Source: Pseudomonas sp. PD9R (lineage in GTDB: Bacteria; Pseudomonadota; Gammaproteobacteria; Pseudomonadales; Pseudomonadaceae). From it: a DNA stretch of 64,000 bases. The DNA is taken from NCBI RefSeq assembly GCF_019200975.1, contig NZ_JAHTMR010000005.1, forward strand, positions 62,001-126,000. Direction: 5' to 3'. Positions 1 through 9,663 of the stretch are shown here, piece after piece. The notes under the pieces were generated by a model. It worked only from the letters and a program-made list of their open reading frames with translations, ran no database searches and had not been told where the DNA came from. Position 1 is the stretch's first letter; each line of letters opens with the position of its first letter. The position numbers and the translations under genes are program-made.

Positions 1-817
1 CCTGGGCGAATCGGGTCAGGGAGTCCATCAACAGCAGGACGTTCTTGCCCTTGTCGCGAAAATATTCAGCAATGCGCGTGCAGTACATGGCCGCGCGAAG
101 ACGCATCAGCGGCGCATCGTCCGCAGGGGACGCCACCACCACTGAACGCTTGAGCCCTTCTTCACCGAGAATGTGCTCGATGAATTCCTTAACCTCGCGA
201 CCCCGCTCGCCGATCAGCCCGACGACGATGATGTCGGCCTCGGTGAAACGGGTCATCATGCCCAGCAGCACCGACTTACCCACACCGGTACCGGCGAACA
301 GGCCGAGCCGCTGGCCGCGACCGACCGTCAACAGACCGTTGATGCTGCGAATGCCCACGTCCAGCGGTTCGCTGATCGGCTCACGCTTGAGTGGGTTTAT
401 GGTCGGGCCGTCCATCGGCACCCAGTCCTCGGCCTTCATCCCACCCTTGCCATCCAGCGCACGACCAGCACCGTCAAGCACCCGTCCGAGCATGCTCATG
501 CCCATCGGCAACCGGCCGGTGTCCGCCAGGGGAACGACGCGAGCGCCTGGCGCAATGCCGGCAACGCTGCCAACTGGCATCAGAAAGACTTTGCTACCAG
601 AGAAACCCATGACTTCAGCTTCGACCTGCACCGGGTGATAGCTGTCGTCGTTGATGACCATGCAACGACTGCCCATGGCGGCGCGCAACCCTTCGGCTTC
701 AAGCGTCAGGCCGACCATGCGCAGCAAACGGCCCTCGAGAATCGGCGCGCCCTCCAGTTCCGTGGCCTCGGCGTAACTGCCCAGGCGCTTGGCGAAACTG
801 GTGCGATCAAGGCGCAT
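1..817 (-). CDS. fliI: Flagellum-specific ATPase FliI (partial, 3' end outside window)
   Basis: ATPase of the flagellar type III export apparatus, acting at the cytoplasmic face of the basal body to energise export of rod, hook and filament subunits. The first 272 codons are visible from ATG at 817. An N-terminal beta-barrel region is followed by a Walker A motif GTGVGKS near residue 180 and a Walker B strand ending LLLMDS near residue 265. The gene runs off the left edge, so the C-terminal half is not seen. The start overlaps the fliH stop by 11 bp, which implies translational coupling. The similarity to F1-beta/FliI ATPases is unambiguous. Confidence 0.96.
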   Translation of the reverse strand, partial: MRLDRTSFAKRLGSYAEATELEGAPILEGRLLRMVGLTLEAEGLRAAMGSRCMVINDDSYHPVQVEAEVMGFSGSKVFLMPVGSVAGIAPGARVVPLADTGRLPMGMSMLGRVLDGAGRALDGKGGMKAEDWVPMDGPTINPLKREPISEPLDVGIRSINGLLTVGRGQRLGLFAGTGVGKSVLLGMMTRFTEADIIVVGLIGERGREVKEFIEHILGEEGLKRSVVVASPADDAPLMRLRAAMYCTRIAEYFRDKGKNVLLLMDSLTRFAQ

Positions 818-1604
818 CGAGAGCGTCCGGTTCTGGCGCAATCGAAGGTTTGGCTTCGATCGGCAACTCAAGGCTCAGGTCCGGCGCGGACGGGTGCAAA
901 GCCTGCTCGTGCAACTGATCGAACAACTTGTCCATCACTCGCGCGACACGGGTTTCGACGGTGGCGTCGATCCGGCTGTGTTCGGTTTCGACCCGGCAAC
1001 CGCCAGGCAATAATGCCTCGTCCTCGACGATTCGCCAGGTTTCCTCATGGCGCTCGCGCAGGGCTTTGACCTGCTCGAAATCCTGCGGATTGATGTACAG
1101 CCGCACATTGCCCACGCCCAGCGGCAAAAGCTTGAGGGCTTCGCGCATGACGTGTTCGATCTGCGTCGAGTCGATGGCCAGTTCGCGCTGAATCACCTGC
1201 TTGGTGATGTGCTGAACCAGGTCGACCAAGGACTTTTCAATCTGCGTGTCCTGCTCGGCGATGGGCTCGAACAGGTGCGTCATCAACTGTTCCAGACCGG
1301 CGATCTTGGCCGTCAGCGCCACGTCGGCTTCCTGACGAACCTTGAGCGTGGTGCTATGGAAGCCTTCTCGCTCACCGGTGGCGAAGCCTTCGTTGTAGGC
1401 TTCCTGGCGAATGCTTTCCAGCTCTTCGAGGGTCAGCGGCTGGACTTCGTCCAGCGGCACTTCTTCCATTTCCGGCGGTTCGGGTTCCGGCTCCGGTTCT
1501 GGCTCGGGTGCAGGCGGATCGAAGCTGGGCAGCGCCCAGATATCGAAACCACTGACATCCCTGGCCCGGATCAGGTCAGTGGGCGACTCATCATTCTTGG
1601 CCAT
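807..1604 (-). CDS. fliH: Flagellar assembly protein FliH
   Basis: Regulator and stator of the FliI ATPase; it links FliI to the export gate. The 265-residue product has an acidic, proline-rich N-terminus with a PEPEPEPE run around residues 33-45. A long helical region with glycine-spaced positions follows, and then a C-terminal V-ATPase-E-like domain. It lies between fliG (4 bp upstream) and fliI (11 bp overlap), the usual position. Its length is normal for Pseudomonas FliH. Confidence 0.95.
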   Translation of the reverse strand: MAKNDESPTDLIRARDVSGFDIWALPSFDPPAPEPEPEPEPEPPEMEEVPLDEVQPLTLEELESIRQEAYNEGFATGEREGFHSTTLKVRQEADVALTAKIAGLEQLMTHLFEPIAEQDTQIEKSLVDLVQHITKQVIQRELAIDSTQIEHVMREALKLLPLGVGNVRLYINPQDFEQVKALRERHEETWRIVEDEALLPGGCRVETEHSRIDATVETRVARVMDKLFDQLHEQALHPSAPDLSLELPIEAKPSIAPEPDALDAP

Positions 1605-1608
1605 GGTG

Positions 1609-2628
1609 TTAAATCATTTCCTCGCCGCCCTTGCCGCCGAGAACGATTTCTCCGGCTTCGGCCATACGGCGCGCGATGGTGAGGATTTCTTTCTGCGCGG
1701 TTTCCACGTCGCTGACGCGTACCGGGCCTTTGGCTTCGAGGTCGTCGCGCAGCAGTTCGGCCGCACGCTTGGACATGTTCTTGAAGATTTTCTCTTTGAC
1801 GCCTTCGTCCGAGCCTTTGAGGGCCAACACCAATACGTCGGAAGACACTTCGCGCAGCAGCGCCTGGATGCCGCGATCGTCGACATCGGCCAGGTTGTTG
1901 AACACGAACATGAGGTCTTCGATCTGACCGGACAGGTCTTCGTCGACTTCGCGGATCGAGTCCATGAGCTGACCTTCGATGGAGCTATCGAGGAAGTTCA
2001 TGATGTCGGCGGCGCGCTTGATACCACCCAAGGTGGTGCGCGAAGCATTCGAGTTGCCGGAGAACTGCTTCTCGAGAATCTGGTTGAGTTCTTTCAGGGC
2101 CGCTGGCTGCACAGTGTTCAGCGAGGAAACCCGCAGGATGATGTCCAGTCGTACCTTGTGGTCAAAGTTACCGAGCACTTCACCGGCCTGGTCCGGATCG
2201 AGATACGCCACTACGATCGCCTGGATCTGCGGGTGCTCGTAACGGATCACGTCGGCGACGGCGCGCGGTTCCATCCACTTCAGGCTGTCGAGGCCACTGG
2301 TGTTGCCGCCCAGCAGGATGCGGTCGATCAGGCCGTTGGCCTTGTCTTCGCCCAGGGCCTGGGTGAGCATTTTGCGCACGTAGTCGTCGGAGCCGACGCC
2401 CAGGCTGGTCTGGTCGCCGACGATATCGACGAACTCACTCATCACCTGCTCGACCTGCTCGCGATGCACGTTACCCATTTGCGCCATGGCCACACCCACA
2501 CGCTGGACCTCTTTGGGCCCCATGTGGCGCAGCACTTGTGCGGCGTCGGTAGACCCCAGGGACAGCAGCAGGATTGCAGCTTTGTCAACCTTGGACAGTT
2601 TGGCGGCAACGGCTCTGTTATCACTCAT
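1609..2628 (-). CDS. fliG: Flagellar motor switch protein FliG
   Basis: Rotor protein of the C-ring that interacts with the stator to generate torque. The 339-residue product shows the FliG N, middle and C domains in order, including the EHPQ motif of the middle domain near residue 130 and the charged C-terminal torque helix. The start overlaps the end of fliF by 8 bp, consistent with the physical FliF-FliG contact and coupled translation. The length matches the family. Confidence 0.97.
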   Translation of the reverse strand: MSDNRAVAAKLSKVDKAAILLLSLGSTDAAQVLRHMGPKEVQRVGVAMAQMGNVHREQVEQVMSEFVDIVGDQTSLGVGSDDYVRKMLTQALGEDKANGLIDRILLGGNTSGLDSLKWMEPRAVADVIRYEHPQIQAIVVAYLDPDQAGEVLGNFDHKVRLDIILRVSSLNTVQPAALKELNQILEKQFSGNSNASRTTLGGIKRAADIMNFLDSSIEGQLMDSIREVDEDLSGQIEDLMFVFNNLADVDDRGIQALLREVSSDVLVLALKGSDEGVKEKIFKNMSKRAAELLRDDLEAKGPVRVSDVETAQKEILTIARRMAEAGEIVLGGKGGEEMI

Positions 2629-4408
2629 CTGCGTTAATCCACTCTTTCACGACCTGAGCCACACGACCCGGGTCTTCTGCCACCAGACTCTTGATTGCAT
2701 TCAACTGAGCGTCATAGCCTTCGCTCGGGCTCGGCAGCAGGATGCTTTGGGGACCGCCGAGGCTCACGCGGTCGTTGGCCAGTTCGCCATCCAGGCCGCC
2801 CATGCCACCCAACTCGACGTCGCTGCCGATGCCGGCCAGCTGCTTGCCTTTGCCGCCACCGGTGATGTTGTTGAGCACCGGACGCAGCACACCGAACACC
2901 AGCACCAGGATGAACAAGACGCCCAGCACTTGCTTGACGATGTCCCAGAACCAAGGCTGGGAGTAGAACGGAATATCGGCGATCACTTCACCGCGCTCGG
3001 CGGAGAACGGCATGTTGATCACGCTGACGCTGTCACCGCGGCTGGCATCGAAACCGACCGCGTCCTGTACCAGACGAGTGAAGCGCGCCAATTCATCGGC
3101 GCTCCATGGCGCGCGGGTCATTTCACCGTTGGCCGCGTTGATCTTGACCTGGTCATCCACCACGACCGACACCGACAGGCGATTCAATCGGCCCTGCTGT
3201 TGCTTGGTGTGGCTGATGGAACGATCGAGTTCGAAGTTCTTGGTGGATTGTTGACGCTTGTCCGCCGGGTACGGCGCCAGCATCGGCTGACCGGTGGCCG
3301 GGTCCATGATTTGCTGACCGTTGGCGTCCAGCAATGGCTGGCCCGGCTGCACCATGCCGGCCGACGCAGTGGCGCCACCCGTGGTTTGCGGCGCGGACGC
3401 CGGCGAAGGTGGCTGGTTGCTCAGGGCACCCGGCACACCTTGCGGGCCATTGCTGGCGGTACGCTGTTCGTTGACTGACTGCTCGCTGCGCAACGCCGGT
3501 TGATCCGGGTTGAACTGCTCGGAGGTCGATTCGACGGCGCTGAAATCGACATCGGCCGAGACTTCGGCTTTGTAGCGATCGTTGCCCAGCACCGGTTGCA
3601 AAATGTTGTGCACGCGCTGGGTGAGCATGCTTTCCATGCGGCGGCTGTAATCGAATTGCTTGCCGGCCATGGTCAGTTCGGAGTTTTCCGCCTGATCGGA
3701 GAGCAGGTTGCCCTTCTGGTCGACGACGGTGATCTGCGATTTGCTGAGTTCAGGAACACTGGTGGCGACCAGGTTGATGATTGCCACGACCTGACCCGGC
3801 TCCAGCGAGCGACCGGAATAAAGCTCTACCAGAACCGATGCACTTGGTTTGCGCTCGTCGCGCACGAACACCGAACTCTTCGGAATCGCCAGGTGCACGC
3901 GGGCGCCCTTGACGTTGTTCAGCGCGGAGATGGTCCGAGCCAGTTCGCCTTCAAGGCCACGACGGTAGCGGGTTGCTTCCATGAACTGGCTGGTGCCCAG
4001 GCCTTGCTCTTTATCAAGGATTTCAAAACCGATGTTGCCATCGCTGGGAGTGACACCAGCAGCCGCGAGCTTCAGTCGCGCACGGGAAAGGTCATCGGCC
4101 TTGACCAGCAAGGCTCCGGAATTGGGTTCAACGGTATAAGGGATATCGGCGGAAGCCAGGGTATCCATCACCTGTTTGGCGTCCATACCGGCAAGGCTGC
4201 CGTACAGAGGCCGGTAGTCCGGCTGCTGGGACCACAACACCACGGCAAAACCAATCGCCACGCTCGCAGCCAGGCCGACCAGCAGGCCCACCTGACGCAA
4301 CATGGTCATCTCGGAAAGGTTTTCCAGGAAGGACAAGCCGAACAGCGGCGGTTTGCCGTCTATCGGTGTGGCCTTGGCCGGAACATTATCGGCGACTGCT
4401 TCTGCCAT
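2621..4408 (-). CDS. fliF: Flagellar MS-ring protein FliF
   Basis: Inner-membrane MS-ring protein on which the basal body is built. It has 595 residues, with a first membrane helix at about residues 39-59. A large periplasmic ring-building domain follows, including a low-complexity Pro/Ala/Gln-rich linker around residues 310-370. A second membrane helix lies near residues 485-508, and a cytoplasmic tail binds FliG. Gene order fliE-fliF-fliG is canonical; fliE ends 15 bp upstream. Confidence 0.97.
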   Translation of the reverse strand: MAEAVADNVPAKATPIDGKPPLFGLSFLENLSEMTMLRQVGLLVGLAASVAIGFAVVLWSQQPDYRPLYGSLAGMDAKQVMDTLASADIPYTVEPNSGALLVKADDLSRARLKLAAAGVTPSDGNIGFEILDKEQGLGTSQFMEATRYRRGLEGELARTISALNNVKGARVHLAIPKSSVFVRDERKPSASVLVELYSGRSLEPGQVVAIINLVATSVPELSKSQITVVDQKGNLLSDQAENSELTMAGKQFDYSRRMESMLTQRVHNILQPVLGNDRYKAEVSADVDFSAVESTSEQFNPDQPALRSEQSVNEQRTASNGPQGVPGALSNQPPSPASAPQTTGGATASAGMVQPGQPLLDANGQQIMDPATGQPMLAPYPADKRQQSTKNFELDRSISHTKQQQGRLNRLSVSVVVDDQVKINAANGEMTRAPWSADELARFTRLVQDAVGFDASRGDSVSVINMPFSAERGEVIADIPFYSQPWFWDIVKQVLGVLFILVLVFGVLRPVLNNITGGGKGKQLAGIGSDVELGGMGGLDGELANDRVSLGGPQSILLPSPSEGYDAQLNAIKSLVAEDPGRVAQVVKEWINADE

Positions 4409-4423
4409 GACTCAATCTCGTCC

Positions 4424-4753
4424 TTAAACCGGCATCTGCATGATGTCTTGGTAAGCCTGAACCAGCTTGTTACGCACTTGGGTCAATGCTTGAAAAGACA
4501 CACTGGCCTTTTGCGAAGAAACCATCACGTCCGTCAGGTCGACGCCGCTCTTGCCAATCTCGAAGGCATTGGCCAACTGACTGGAAGCCTGCTGGGTGTC
4601 GTTCACTTTATTGACGGCCTGACCGAGCATGTCGGAAAAGCTGCTGCCACTCATTTCAGGGACTGCGGCAGTCGACTTCGACGCAGACATGGCATCCATT
4701 TGCATGGAGCGCATGTCCAGCATCAACCGATTGAATTCAATACCTTGGCTCAT
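4424..4753 (-). CDS. fliE: Flagellar hook-basal body protein FliE
   Basis: Adaptor between the MS-ring and the rod, exported early. The product is 109 residues, all-helical, and ends in the conserved hydrophobic tail ([15 protein letters not shown]). It is the first gene of the fliEFGHI transcript. A sigma-54 promoter lies about 60 bp upstream of the ATG at 4753, with a possible FleQ site between them. The length is typical. Confidence 0.96.
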   Translation of the reverse strand: MSQGIEFNRLMLDMRSMQMDAMSASKSTAAVPEMSGSSFSDMLGQAVNKVNDTQQASSQLANAFEIGKSGVDLTDVMVSSQKASVSFQALTQVRNKLVQAYQDIMQMPV

Positions 4754-4774
4754 GATCTGCTCTCATTGACGACC

Positions 4775-4788
4775 CGCAATTTTTTGAC
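4775..4788 (-). promoter_or_regulatory. Possible FleQ-binding site upstream of fliE
   Basis: On the minus strand, GTCAAAAAATTGCG resembles the published FleQ box (GTCAATAAATTGAC) at 11 of 14 positions. It lies between the sigma-54 promoter and the fliE start. FleQ is known to bind downstream of some RpoN flagellar promoters in P. aeruginosa. The match is imperfect, so this is a suggestion only. Confidence 0.35.
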
Positions 4789-4815
4789 ACTCACTCGGCG
4801 GGTAGTGAGGTGTTA

Positions 4816-4830
4816 GCAACAAGGGTGCCA
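4816..4830 (-). promoter_or_regulatory. Sigma-54 promoter of fliEFGHI
   Basis: The minus strand reads TGGCACCCTTGTTGC, a full match to the RpoN consensus TGGCAC-N5-TTGC with exact GG-N10-GC spacing. It sits 62 bp from the fliE ATG. RpoN with FleQ control of fliE operons is established in P. aeruginosa. Confidence 0.9.
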
Positions 4831-4880
4831 GCTCCGTGGCCAGCCCCGAACAAAAGCCCATCCATAGCGCTCATTTCAAT

Positions 4881-4980
4881 CTGCAGGAGCGAGCTTGCTC
4901 GCGATGGTCAGTAACGATGACGCAGGTCTTCCGGTTAAGCACGGCGCGCCCAAGCCCATCGCGAGCAAGCTCGCTACTAC
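4881..4980. repeat. REP-type inverted pair (REPIN), family with GCGAGCAAGCTCGC core
   Basis: Two arms carrying the palindromic core GCGAGC-AAGCTCGC lie in inverted orientation about 50 bp apart, just after the fleR stop. A second copy of the same family is at 55527-55640. Such paired palindromes are typical extragenic elements mobilised by RAYT transposases in Pseudomonas. Confidence 0.8.
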
Positions 4981-4989
4981 AAACTGGCA

Positions 4990-6381
4990 TCAGGTGGCGA
5001 ACAGATAAGCTTCCACGTCCATTCCGGCATCACGCATCTGTGCCAGCTTGTAACGCAAGGTGCGCGGACTGATGCCCAGACGCTCGGCAGCCTCTTTGCG
5101 ACGACCGCGTTCGGTGCGCAAAGTGTCGATGATCAACTGGAACTCGCGGCGACGCAGGTCATCACCCAGCGCCCCGCCAGACTCTGTTTCAACGTCTACC
5201 GCCCGGACAAACGTCGGCACTGGCGCCAGGGTCGGCAATGGTGCGCAGGCGACCGGCCCGGCCAGACAGAAATCCTGAGGCTGAATCAAGCCACCCTGCT
5301 GCAGGATCAGCGCGCGCTGAATGGCGTTGTCCAGCTCACGCACATTGCCGGGCCACGAGTAACCGATCAGGCAGGCCTGCGCCTCGGGCGACATGCGCGC
5401 GGCGGCGTGTTTCATTTTATTGACGTGCTTGGTCAGCAGACGCTCAGCCAGCGGCAAAATGTCGGCGGTGCGTTCGCGCAACGGACGCCAGGCCAGCGGA
5501 AACACCGACAGGCGATAGTAAAGGTCTTCGCGAAACCGCCCTGCCGCCACTTCCCCGGCCAAGTCACGGTTAGTAGTCGCGACGACGCGAATATCCAGCG
5601 TGATCGGCTTGCGCGCACCTACGCGCTCCACCTCGCGCTCTTGCAGCACACGCAGCAATTTGGCTTGAAGACCGAGGGGCATTTCGGAAATTTCGTCGAG
5701 CAAGATAGTGCCGCCATCGGCCTGTTCGAACTTGCCCGCCTGCGCCGCAATGGCACCGGTGAACGAGCCTTTTTCGTGGCCGAACAACGTCGCCTCCAGC
5801 ATGTTGTCCGGGATCGCCGCGCAGTTGATCGCAATGAACGGCTGGCTGGCACGATGGGAGTGCCGGTGAATGTAGCGTGCCAATACTTCCTTGCCCGTCC
5901 CGGACTCACCGGAGATCAGCACGGTGGAGTCACTGCGGGCGACCCGCGCCGCCAGTTCGAGCAGTTGCGCGCTGGCCGGCTCGAACGCGACCGGTCCTTC
6001 ACTCTCGGATGCGCCAAGTGTGCCCAGGGCATGGCGAGCGACCAGATCGAGCAAAGCCTTGGGCTCGAACGGCTTGACCAGATAATCCGCCGCCCCCTGA
6101 CGCATCGCATCGACCGCCCGCTCCACCGCACCGTGCGCCGTCATCAGCAACACCGGCAATTGCGGTTGACGCGCCCGCAGCAGGCCAAGCAATTGATGAC
6201 CGTCCATGCCCGGCATGTTGACGTCACTGAGCACCAGATTGAATGCCTCGGCGCTGACGACAGCCAGCGCCTCTTCTGCCGAAGCAACGGCCTTGTAATC
6301 GTGCCCGGCGAGCAACAGCGTGTCAGCCAGCGCTTCACGCAATGCGCGGTCATCCTCGACCAGTAAAACCTTGATGCTCAT
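4990..6381 (-). CDS. fleR: Sigma-54-dependent flagellar response regulator FleR
   Basis: Response regulator that activates RpoN-dependent mid-class flagellar genes (for example flgF onward) after phosphorylation by FleS. The ATG at 6381 is chosen over an upstream in-frame codon because it gives the standard receiver start MSIKVLLVEDD and has GGAG upstream. The 463 residues comprise a receiver with phospho-acceptor Asp53, an AAA+ domain with Walker A GESGTGKE, a GSFTGA sigma-54 contact loop (Ser in place of the more common Ala), and a Fis-type helix-turn-helix at the C-terminus. It starts 5 bp after the fleS stop. Confidence 0.95.
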   Translation of the reverse strand: MSIKVLLVEDDRALREALADTLLLAGHDYKAVASAEEALAVVSAEAFNLVLSDVNMPGMDGHQLLGLLRARQPQLPVLLMTAHGAVERAVDAMRQGAADYLVKPFEPKALLDLVARHALGTLGASESEGPVAFEPASAQLLELAARVARSDSTVLISGESGTGKEVLARYIHRHSHRASQPFIAINCAAIPDNMLEATLFGHEKGSFTGAIAAQAGKFEQADGGTILLDEISEMPLGLQAKLLRVLQEREVERVGARKPITLDIRVVATTNRDLAGEVAAGRFREDLYYRLSVFPLAWRPLRERTADILPLAERLLTKHVNKMKHAAARMSPEAQACLIGYSWPGNVRELDNAIQRALILQQGGLIQPQDFCLAGPVACAPLPTLAPVPTFVRAVDVETESGGALGDDLRRREFQLIIDTLRTERGRRKEAAERLGISPRTLRYKLAQMRDAGMDVEAYLFAT

Positions 6382-6386
6382 GACCT

Positions 6387-7598
6387 TCACTCCGCTCCCT
6401 GAGCGCTGCTGAACAACGGCAAAATCACCTGCGCGCACGTTCCGCGACCAAGCCGCGAGCGCAACTGCAGTTCACCCTGATGGGCTCGCGCAACCGCCTT
6501 GACCACGGTCAGCCCGAGTCCGGTTCCAGTGGATTTGGTGGTAAAAAAAGGCTCGCCCAAACGCGCCAGCACGGCACTCTCGATGCCACTGCCGCTGTCG
6601 CTTACACACAGGTGCAAGCTGTTTTCACGCGTATACAGATGGACCTTCAAGCGAACGTTCGCGCCGCTGGCCTGAACAGCGTTTTCGATAAGATTGAGAA
6701 TGGCCCCGACCAGTGTGTCGCGACTGCACAGCAATTCGCCGGCATGACTGTCGCACTGCCAACGGATCGGCAAGTCCTGCACGTGGGTCAGCGCGGCCGC
6801 TTGCAATGACTGCATCAGTTGCTTGGGAGTTACGCGATCGGTCAACGGCAACTCGCCGCGCGCAAACACCAGCATGTCGCGCACCTGATGCTCCAGCTCA
6901 TGCAGGCGCTCCTTGAGGCGCCCGGCGAAACGTTGCTGAGTTTCGACCGGCAACGCTTGCTCGGTCAAATGACTGGCGTAGAGCAACGCGGCAGACAGCG
7001 GCGTACGAATCTGATGAGCCAGGGACGCGACCATCCGGCCCAGGGACGACAGACGTTCATGACGGGCCAATTGATCTTGCAGATGACGGGTTTCAGTCAG
7101 GTCGGTGAGCAGCACCAGTTGCCCGGGCTCAGCGTCCAGCGATCGCGTGGCAATCGACAGACGCCGACCGTCCTTGAGGGAAACTTCATGACCGTCATCA
7201 TCGCGAGGTGCAAAGCAGCGGGCAATGACCTGTCGCCACAGCTCGCCTTCAAGGGGCAGACCGAGCAACTCGCACGCCGCCGGGTTGGCTTCGCGCACGA
7301 TGCCCTGGGCGTCGATAACGATGACGCCACCGGGCAACAGGTCGAGAAGATTTTGCAGACGGTTGGCCAGACGTTCTTTTTCCGCCAGTTCCTGCATGCG
7401 CTGGGCGCTGACGACCGCCAACTCGCCCTTAAGCTCGGTGACCCGGGCTTCGAGCATGCTGTACGAGTCGGTCAACTGGCTCGACATCTGGTTGAACAGG
7501 GCAAACGCCTGCTCCAGGCCAAGCCGGCTCGCCTGCTCTACGGACGACGGTTGCCCCAGGGAGTCAGGGACAGGAGACATCTGGGCGGCTTGGGGCAT
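6387..7598 (-). CDS. fleS: Flagellar sensor histidine kinase FleS
   Basis: Cytoplasmic sensor kinase partner of FleR. It has 403 residues and no membrane helix. A coiled N-terminal segment is followed by a PAS domain (about residues 75-180), a HisKA helix with the H-box HQIRTP near residue 210, and a HATPase domain with N-box NLIENAVQ, then DSGSGI and GTGLGL boxes. It forms an operon with fleR and is read from a sigma-54 promoter at 7653-7667. FleSR control of later flagellar genes is known from P. aeruginosa. Confidence 0.95.
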   Translation of the reverse strand: MPQAAQMSPVPDSLGQPSSVEQASRLGLEQAFALFNQMSSQLTDSYSMLEARVTELKGELAVVSAQRMQELAEKERLANRLQNLLDLLPGGVIVIDAQGIVREANPAACELLGLPLEGELWRQVIARCFAPRDDDGHEVSLKDGRRLSIATRSLDAEPGQLVLLTDLTETRHLQDQLARHERLSSLGRMVASLAHQIRTPLSAALLYASHLTEQALPVETQQRFAGRLKERLHELEHQVRDMLVFARGELPLTDRVTPKQLMQSLQAAALTHVQDLPIRWQCDSHAGELLCSRDTLVGAILNLIENAVQASGANVRLKVHLYTRENSLHLCVSDSGSGIESAVLARLGEPFFTTKSTGTGLGLTVVKAVARAHQGELQLRSRLGRGTCAQVILPLFSSAQGAE

Positions 7599-7652
7599 CG
7601 TGCTCTCTCGCTTGGCTGACCGTCAGTGAAACGGAACGTTGCGAGGGACTTA

Positions 7653-7667
7653 GCAATACCCGTGCCT
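7653..7667 (-). promoter_or_regulatory. Sigma-54 promoter of fleSR
   Basis: The minus strand reads AGGCACGGGTATTGC, with exact GG-N10-GC spacing and TTGC at -12. It lies about 55 bp upstream of the fleS ATG in the 110-bp gap after fleQ. FleQ/RpoN control of fleSR is the known arrangement in P. aeruginosa. Confidence 0.85.
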
Positions 7668-7708
7668 AAAAAAAACTACCTATAAATGAAGGACTTGAAA
7701 AACAGGCG

Positions 7709-9184
7709 TCAATCATCCGCCTGTTCATCACCATCACGACGACTCATGCCGTACTTGCGCATCTTTTCCACCAGTGTGGTGCGACGGATACGCAGCCGCT
7801 CAGCAGCTCGCGCAACAATGCCATTGGCATCATCCAGCGCCTGCTGAATCAGCCCTTGCTCCAGACCACCGAGGTAGTCCTTCAGGTCCAGGCCTTCCGG
7901 CGGCAACATGGCATTGGCCGTGAAATCCGGGGTATGACCGTTAATGGCCACCCGCTCTTCAAGGTCACTGCGCAGGCTGTCGACCAATTGCTCGTCTTCG
8001 TCGTCGACGTAGCGGAATTTCTTCGGCAACTCGACCACGCCGATTACACCGTACGGGTGCATGATCGCCATGCGCTCGACCAGATTCGCCAGCTCGCGAA
8101 CATTGCCCGGCCAGCCATGACGGCACAGCGACATAATGGCTGCGGAATTGAAACGGATCGAGCCACGCTTCTCGTGCTCCATGCGCGAGATCAACTCGTT
8201 CATCAGCAGCGGAATGTCTTCGACACGCTCGCGCAGCGGCGCCATCTCGATCGGGAACACATTCAGGCGGTAGTACAGGTCTTCGCGGAAGGTGCCGATC
8301 TCGATCATGCTCTCGAGATTTTTGTGGGTCGCGGCAATGATGCGCACATCAACGCTCTGGGTCTTGTTGCTGCCCACGCGCTCGAAGGTACGCTCCTGCA
8401 ATACCCGCAACAGCTTGACCTGCATCGGCAACGGCATGTCGCCGATTTCGTCGAGGAACAGGGTGCCGCCATTGGCCAGTTCGAAACGGCCGGCACGGCT
8501 GGTGATAGCGCCGGTAAAGGCACCCTTCTCGTGGCCGAACAGTTCGCTTTCCAGCAGCTCTGCGGGAATCGCCCCGCAGTTGACTGGCACGAACGGCGCT
8601 TCACGGCGCTTGGAGTGGTAATGCAGGTTGCGCGCAACCACTTCCTTGCCGGTCCCGGACTCACCGAGGATCAGCACGCTGGCATCGGTGTCCGCGACTT
8701 GCTGCATCATCTGGCGGACGTGCTGAATCGCCCGGCTGGTGCCGACAAGACTGCGGAAAAGATTGGGTTCGCGATGACGGCCGCGCTCGCGGGCCTGGTC
8801 GTACATCTCGCGATAGACCTGGGCACGGTGCAGGGAGTCGAGCAGTTTGCTGTAGCTGGGCGGCATCTCGAGGGTCGAAAGCACTCGGCGACGCTGGTCT
8901 TCCGGCAGGTCAATGGAAGAATTATCGCCCATTAGCAAAACCGGAAGGAACTCATCCCAGGTGGAGAGTGTCTTTAACAGGCCCAAAAGTGCGCCAGGAG
9001 CATTGACCGTCCCGATGAGGACACAGATTACTTCACGACTAGATGCCAATGAACCGACAGCCTGCTGCCAGTCGTGGCTACCGCAGGGTAAATTTTCTTC
9101 ACCGAGAAAATTTAAAATCACCGCCAAATCGCGGCGACGGACGCTATCGTCATCTATCAGCAGAATTTTGGTTTCACGCCACAT
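7709..9184 (-). CDS. fleQ: Flagellar master regulator FleQ
   Basis: Top-level enhancer-binding protein for RpoN flagellar promoters; in P. aeruginosa it also binds c-di-GMP and controls exopolysaccharide genes. The 491 residues comprise a divergent receiver-like domain, an AAA+ domain with Walker A GESGTGKE and an intact GAFTGA loop, and a C-terminal helix-turn-helix. The receiver position that normally holds the phospho-Asp reads [11 protein letters not shown], with no Asp, as in P. aeruginosa FleQ, so regulation is not by phosphorylation there. The gene has its own upstream gap, and no clear promoter was identified. Confidence 0.97.
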   Translation of the reverse strand: MWRETKILLIDDDSVRRRDLAVILNFLGEENLPCGSHDWQQAVGSLASSREVICVLIGTVNAPGALLGLLKTLSTWDEFLPVLLMGDNSSIDLPEDQRRRVLSTLEMPPSYSKLLDSLHRAQVYREMYDQARERGRHREPNLFRSLVGTSRAIQHVRQMMQQVADTDASVLILGESGTGKEVVARNLHYHSKRREAPFVPVNCGAIPAELLESELFGHEKGAFTGAITSRAGRFELANGGTLFLDEIGDMPLPMQVKLLRVLQERTFERVGSNKTQSVDVRIIAATHKNLESMIEIGTFREDLYYRLNVFPIEMAPLRERVEDIPLLMNELISRMEHEKRGSIRFNSAAIMSLCRHGWPGNVRELANLVERMAIMHPYGVIGVVELPKKFRYVDDEDEQLVDSLRSDLEERVAINGHTPDFTANAMLPPEGLDLKDYLGGLEQGLIQQALDDANGIVARAAERLRIRRTTLVEKMRKYGMSRRDGDEQADD

Positions 9185-9356
9185 GCAATAGCAACTTCCC
9201 TAGTCAACTCAATGCCCAAAATGCTGGGGCAAGCTAGACGCTTGCAGGCACGTTATGCCTGAAGACGACTGAAATCTGGAACCAGCCACTAGTTAAGTCA
9301 AAAAACCGTGCACAGTCAAATTTATGGCGCACATGTCTGGATTAACCGGGGATTAA

Positions 9357-9653
9357 TTAACCAAACAGATGGTAAACCTTTGCCGCGTTTTGTGCTTGAT
9401 GGATCTGCGACATCTCGTCGACTATCGCTTGTCTCTCACCCATCGCCACCTCAAGTAGCTGCTTGTAGACATACAGCAACTCCTCAAGATTGGTGCGAAG
9501 AACCGCCTCGTCCAGCGAAGCCTCACTCAAGACGTCTTCCATGCAGGAACGGCAATCCAGGTCCAATTGACCGATAGCCTCCCAGTTGCGCTCGGCCAGG
9601 GCATCGACCAGCGCTTCGCGAGTTTGTTCTATTCGCTGCAATACAAGACTCAT
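9357..9653 (-). CDS. fliT: FliT-like flagellar chaperone
   Basis: Small helical protein of 98 residues from ATG at 9653, which has AAGGAGATCACC immediately upstream; an upstream in-frame codon lacks such support. It lies 10 bp after fliS, the usual fliD-fliS-fliT position. In enterics FliT chaperones the filament cap FliD. Sequence identity in this family is low, so the name rests on size, predicted helical content and context. Confidence 0.75.
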   Translation of the reverse strand: MSLVLQRIEQTREALVDALAERNWEAIGQLDLDCRSCMEDVLSEASLDEAVLRTNLEELLYVYKQLLEVAMGERQAIVDEMSQIHQAQNAAKVYHLFG

Positions 9654-9663
9654 GGTGATCTCC

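Noticed and set aside
173-1069. Long plus-strand frame opposite fliI and fliH
   Set aside because: Shadow of high-GC codon bias; fliI and fliH on the minus strand are clearly the real genes.
1411-2637. 408-codon plus-strand frame
   Set aside because: Antisense of fliG with no recognisable motif; the opposite frame encodes a full FliG.
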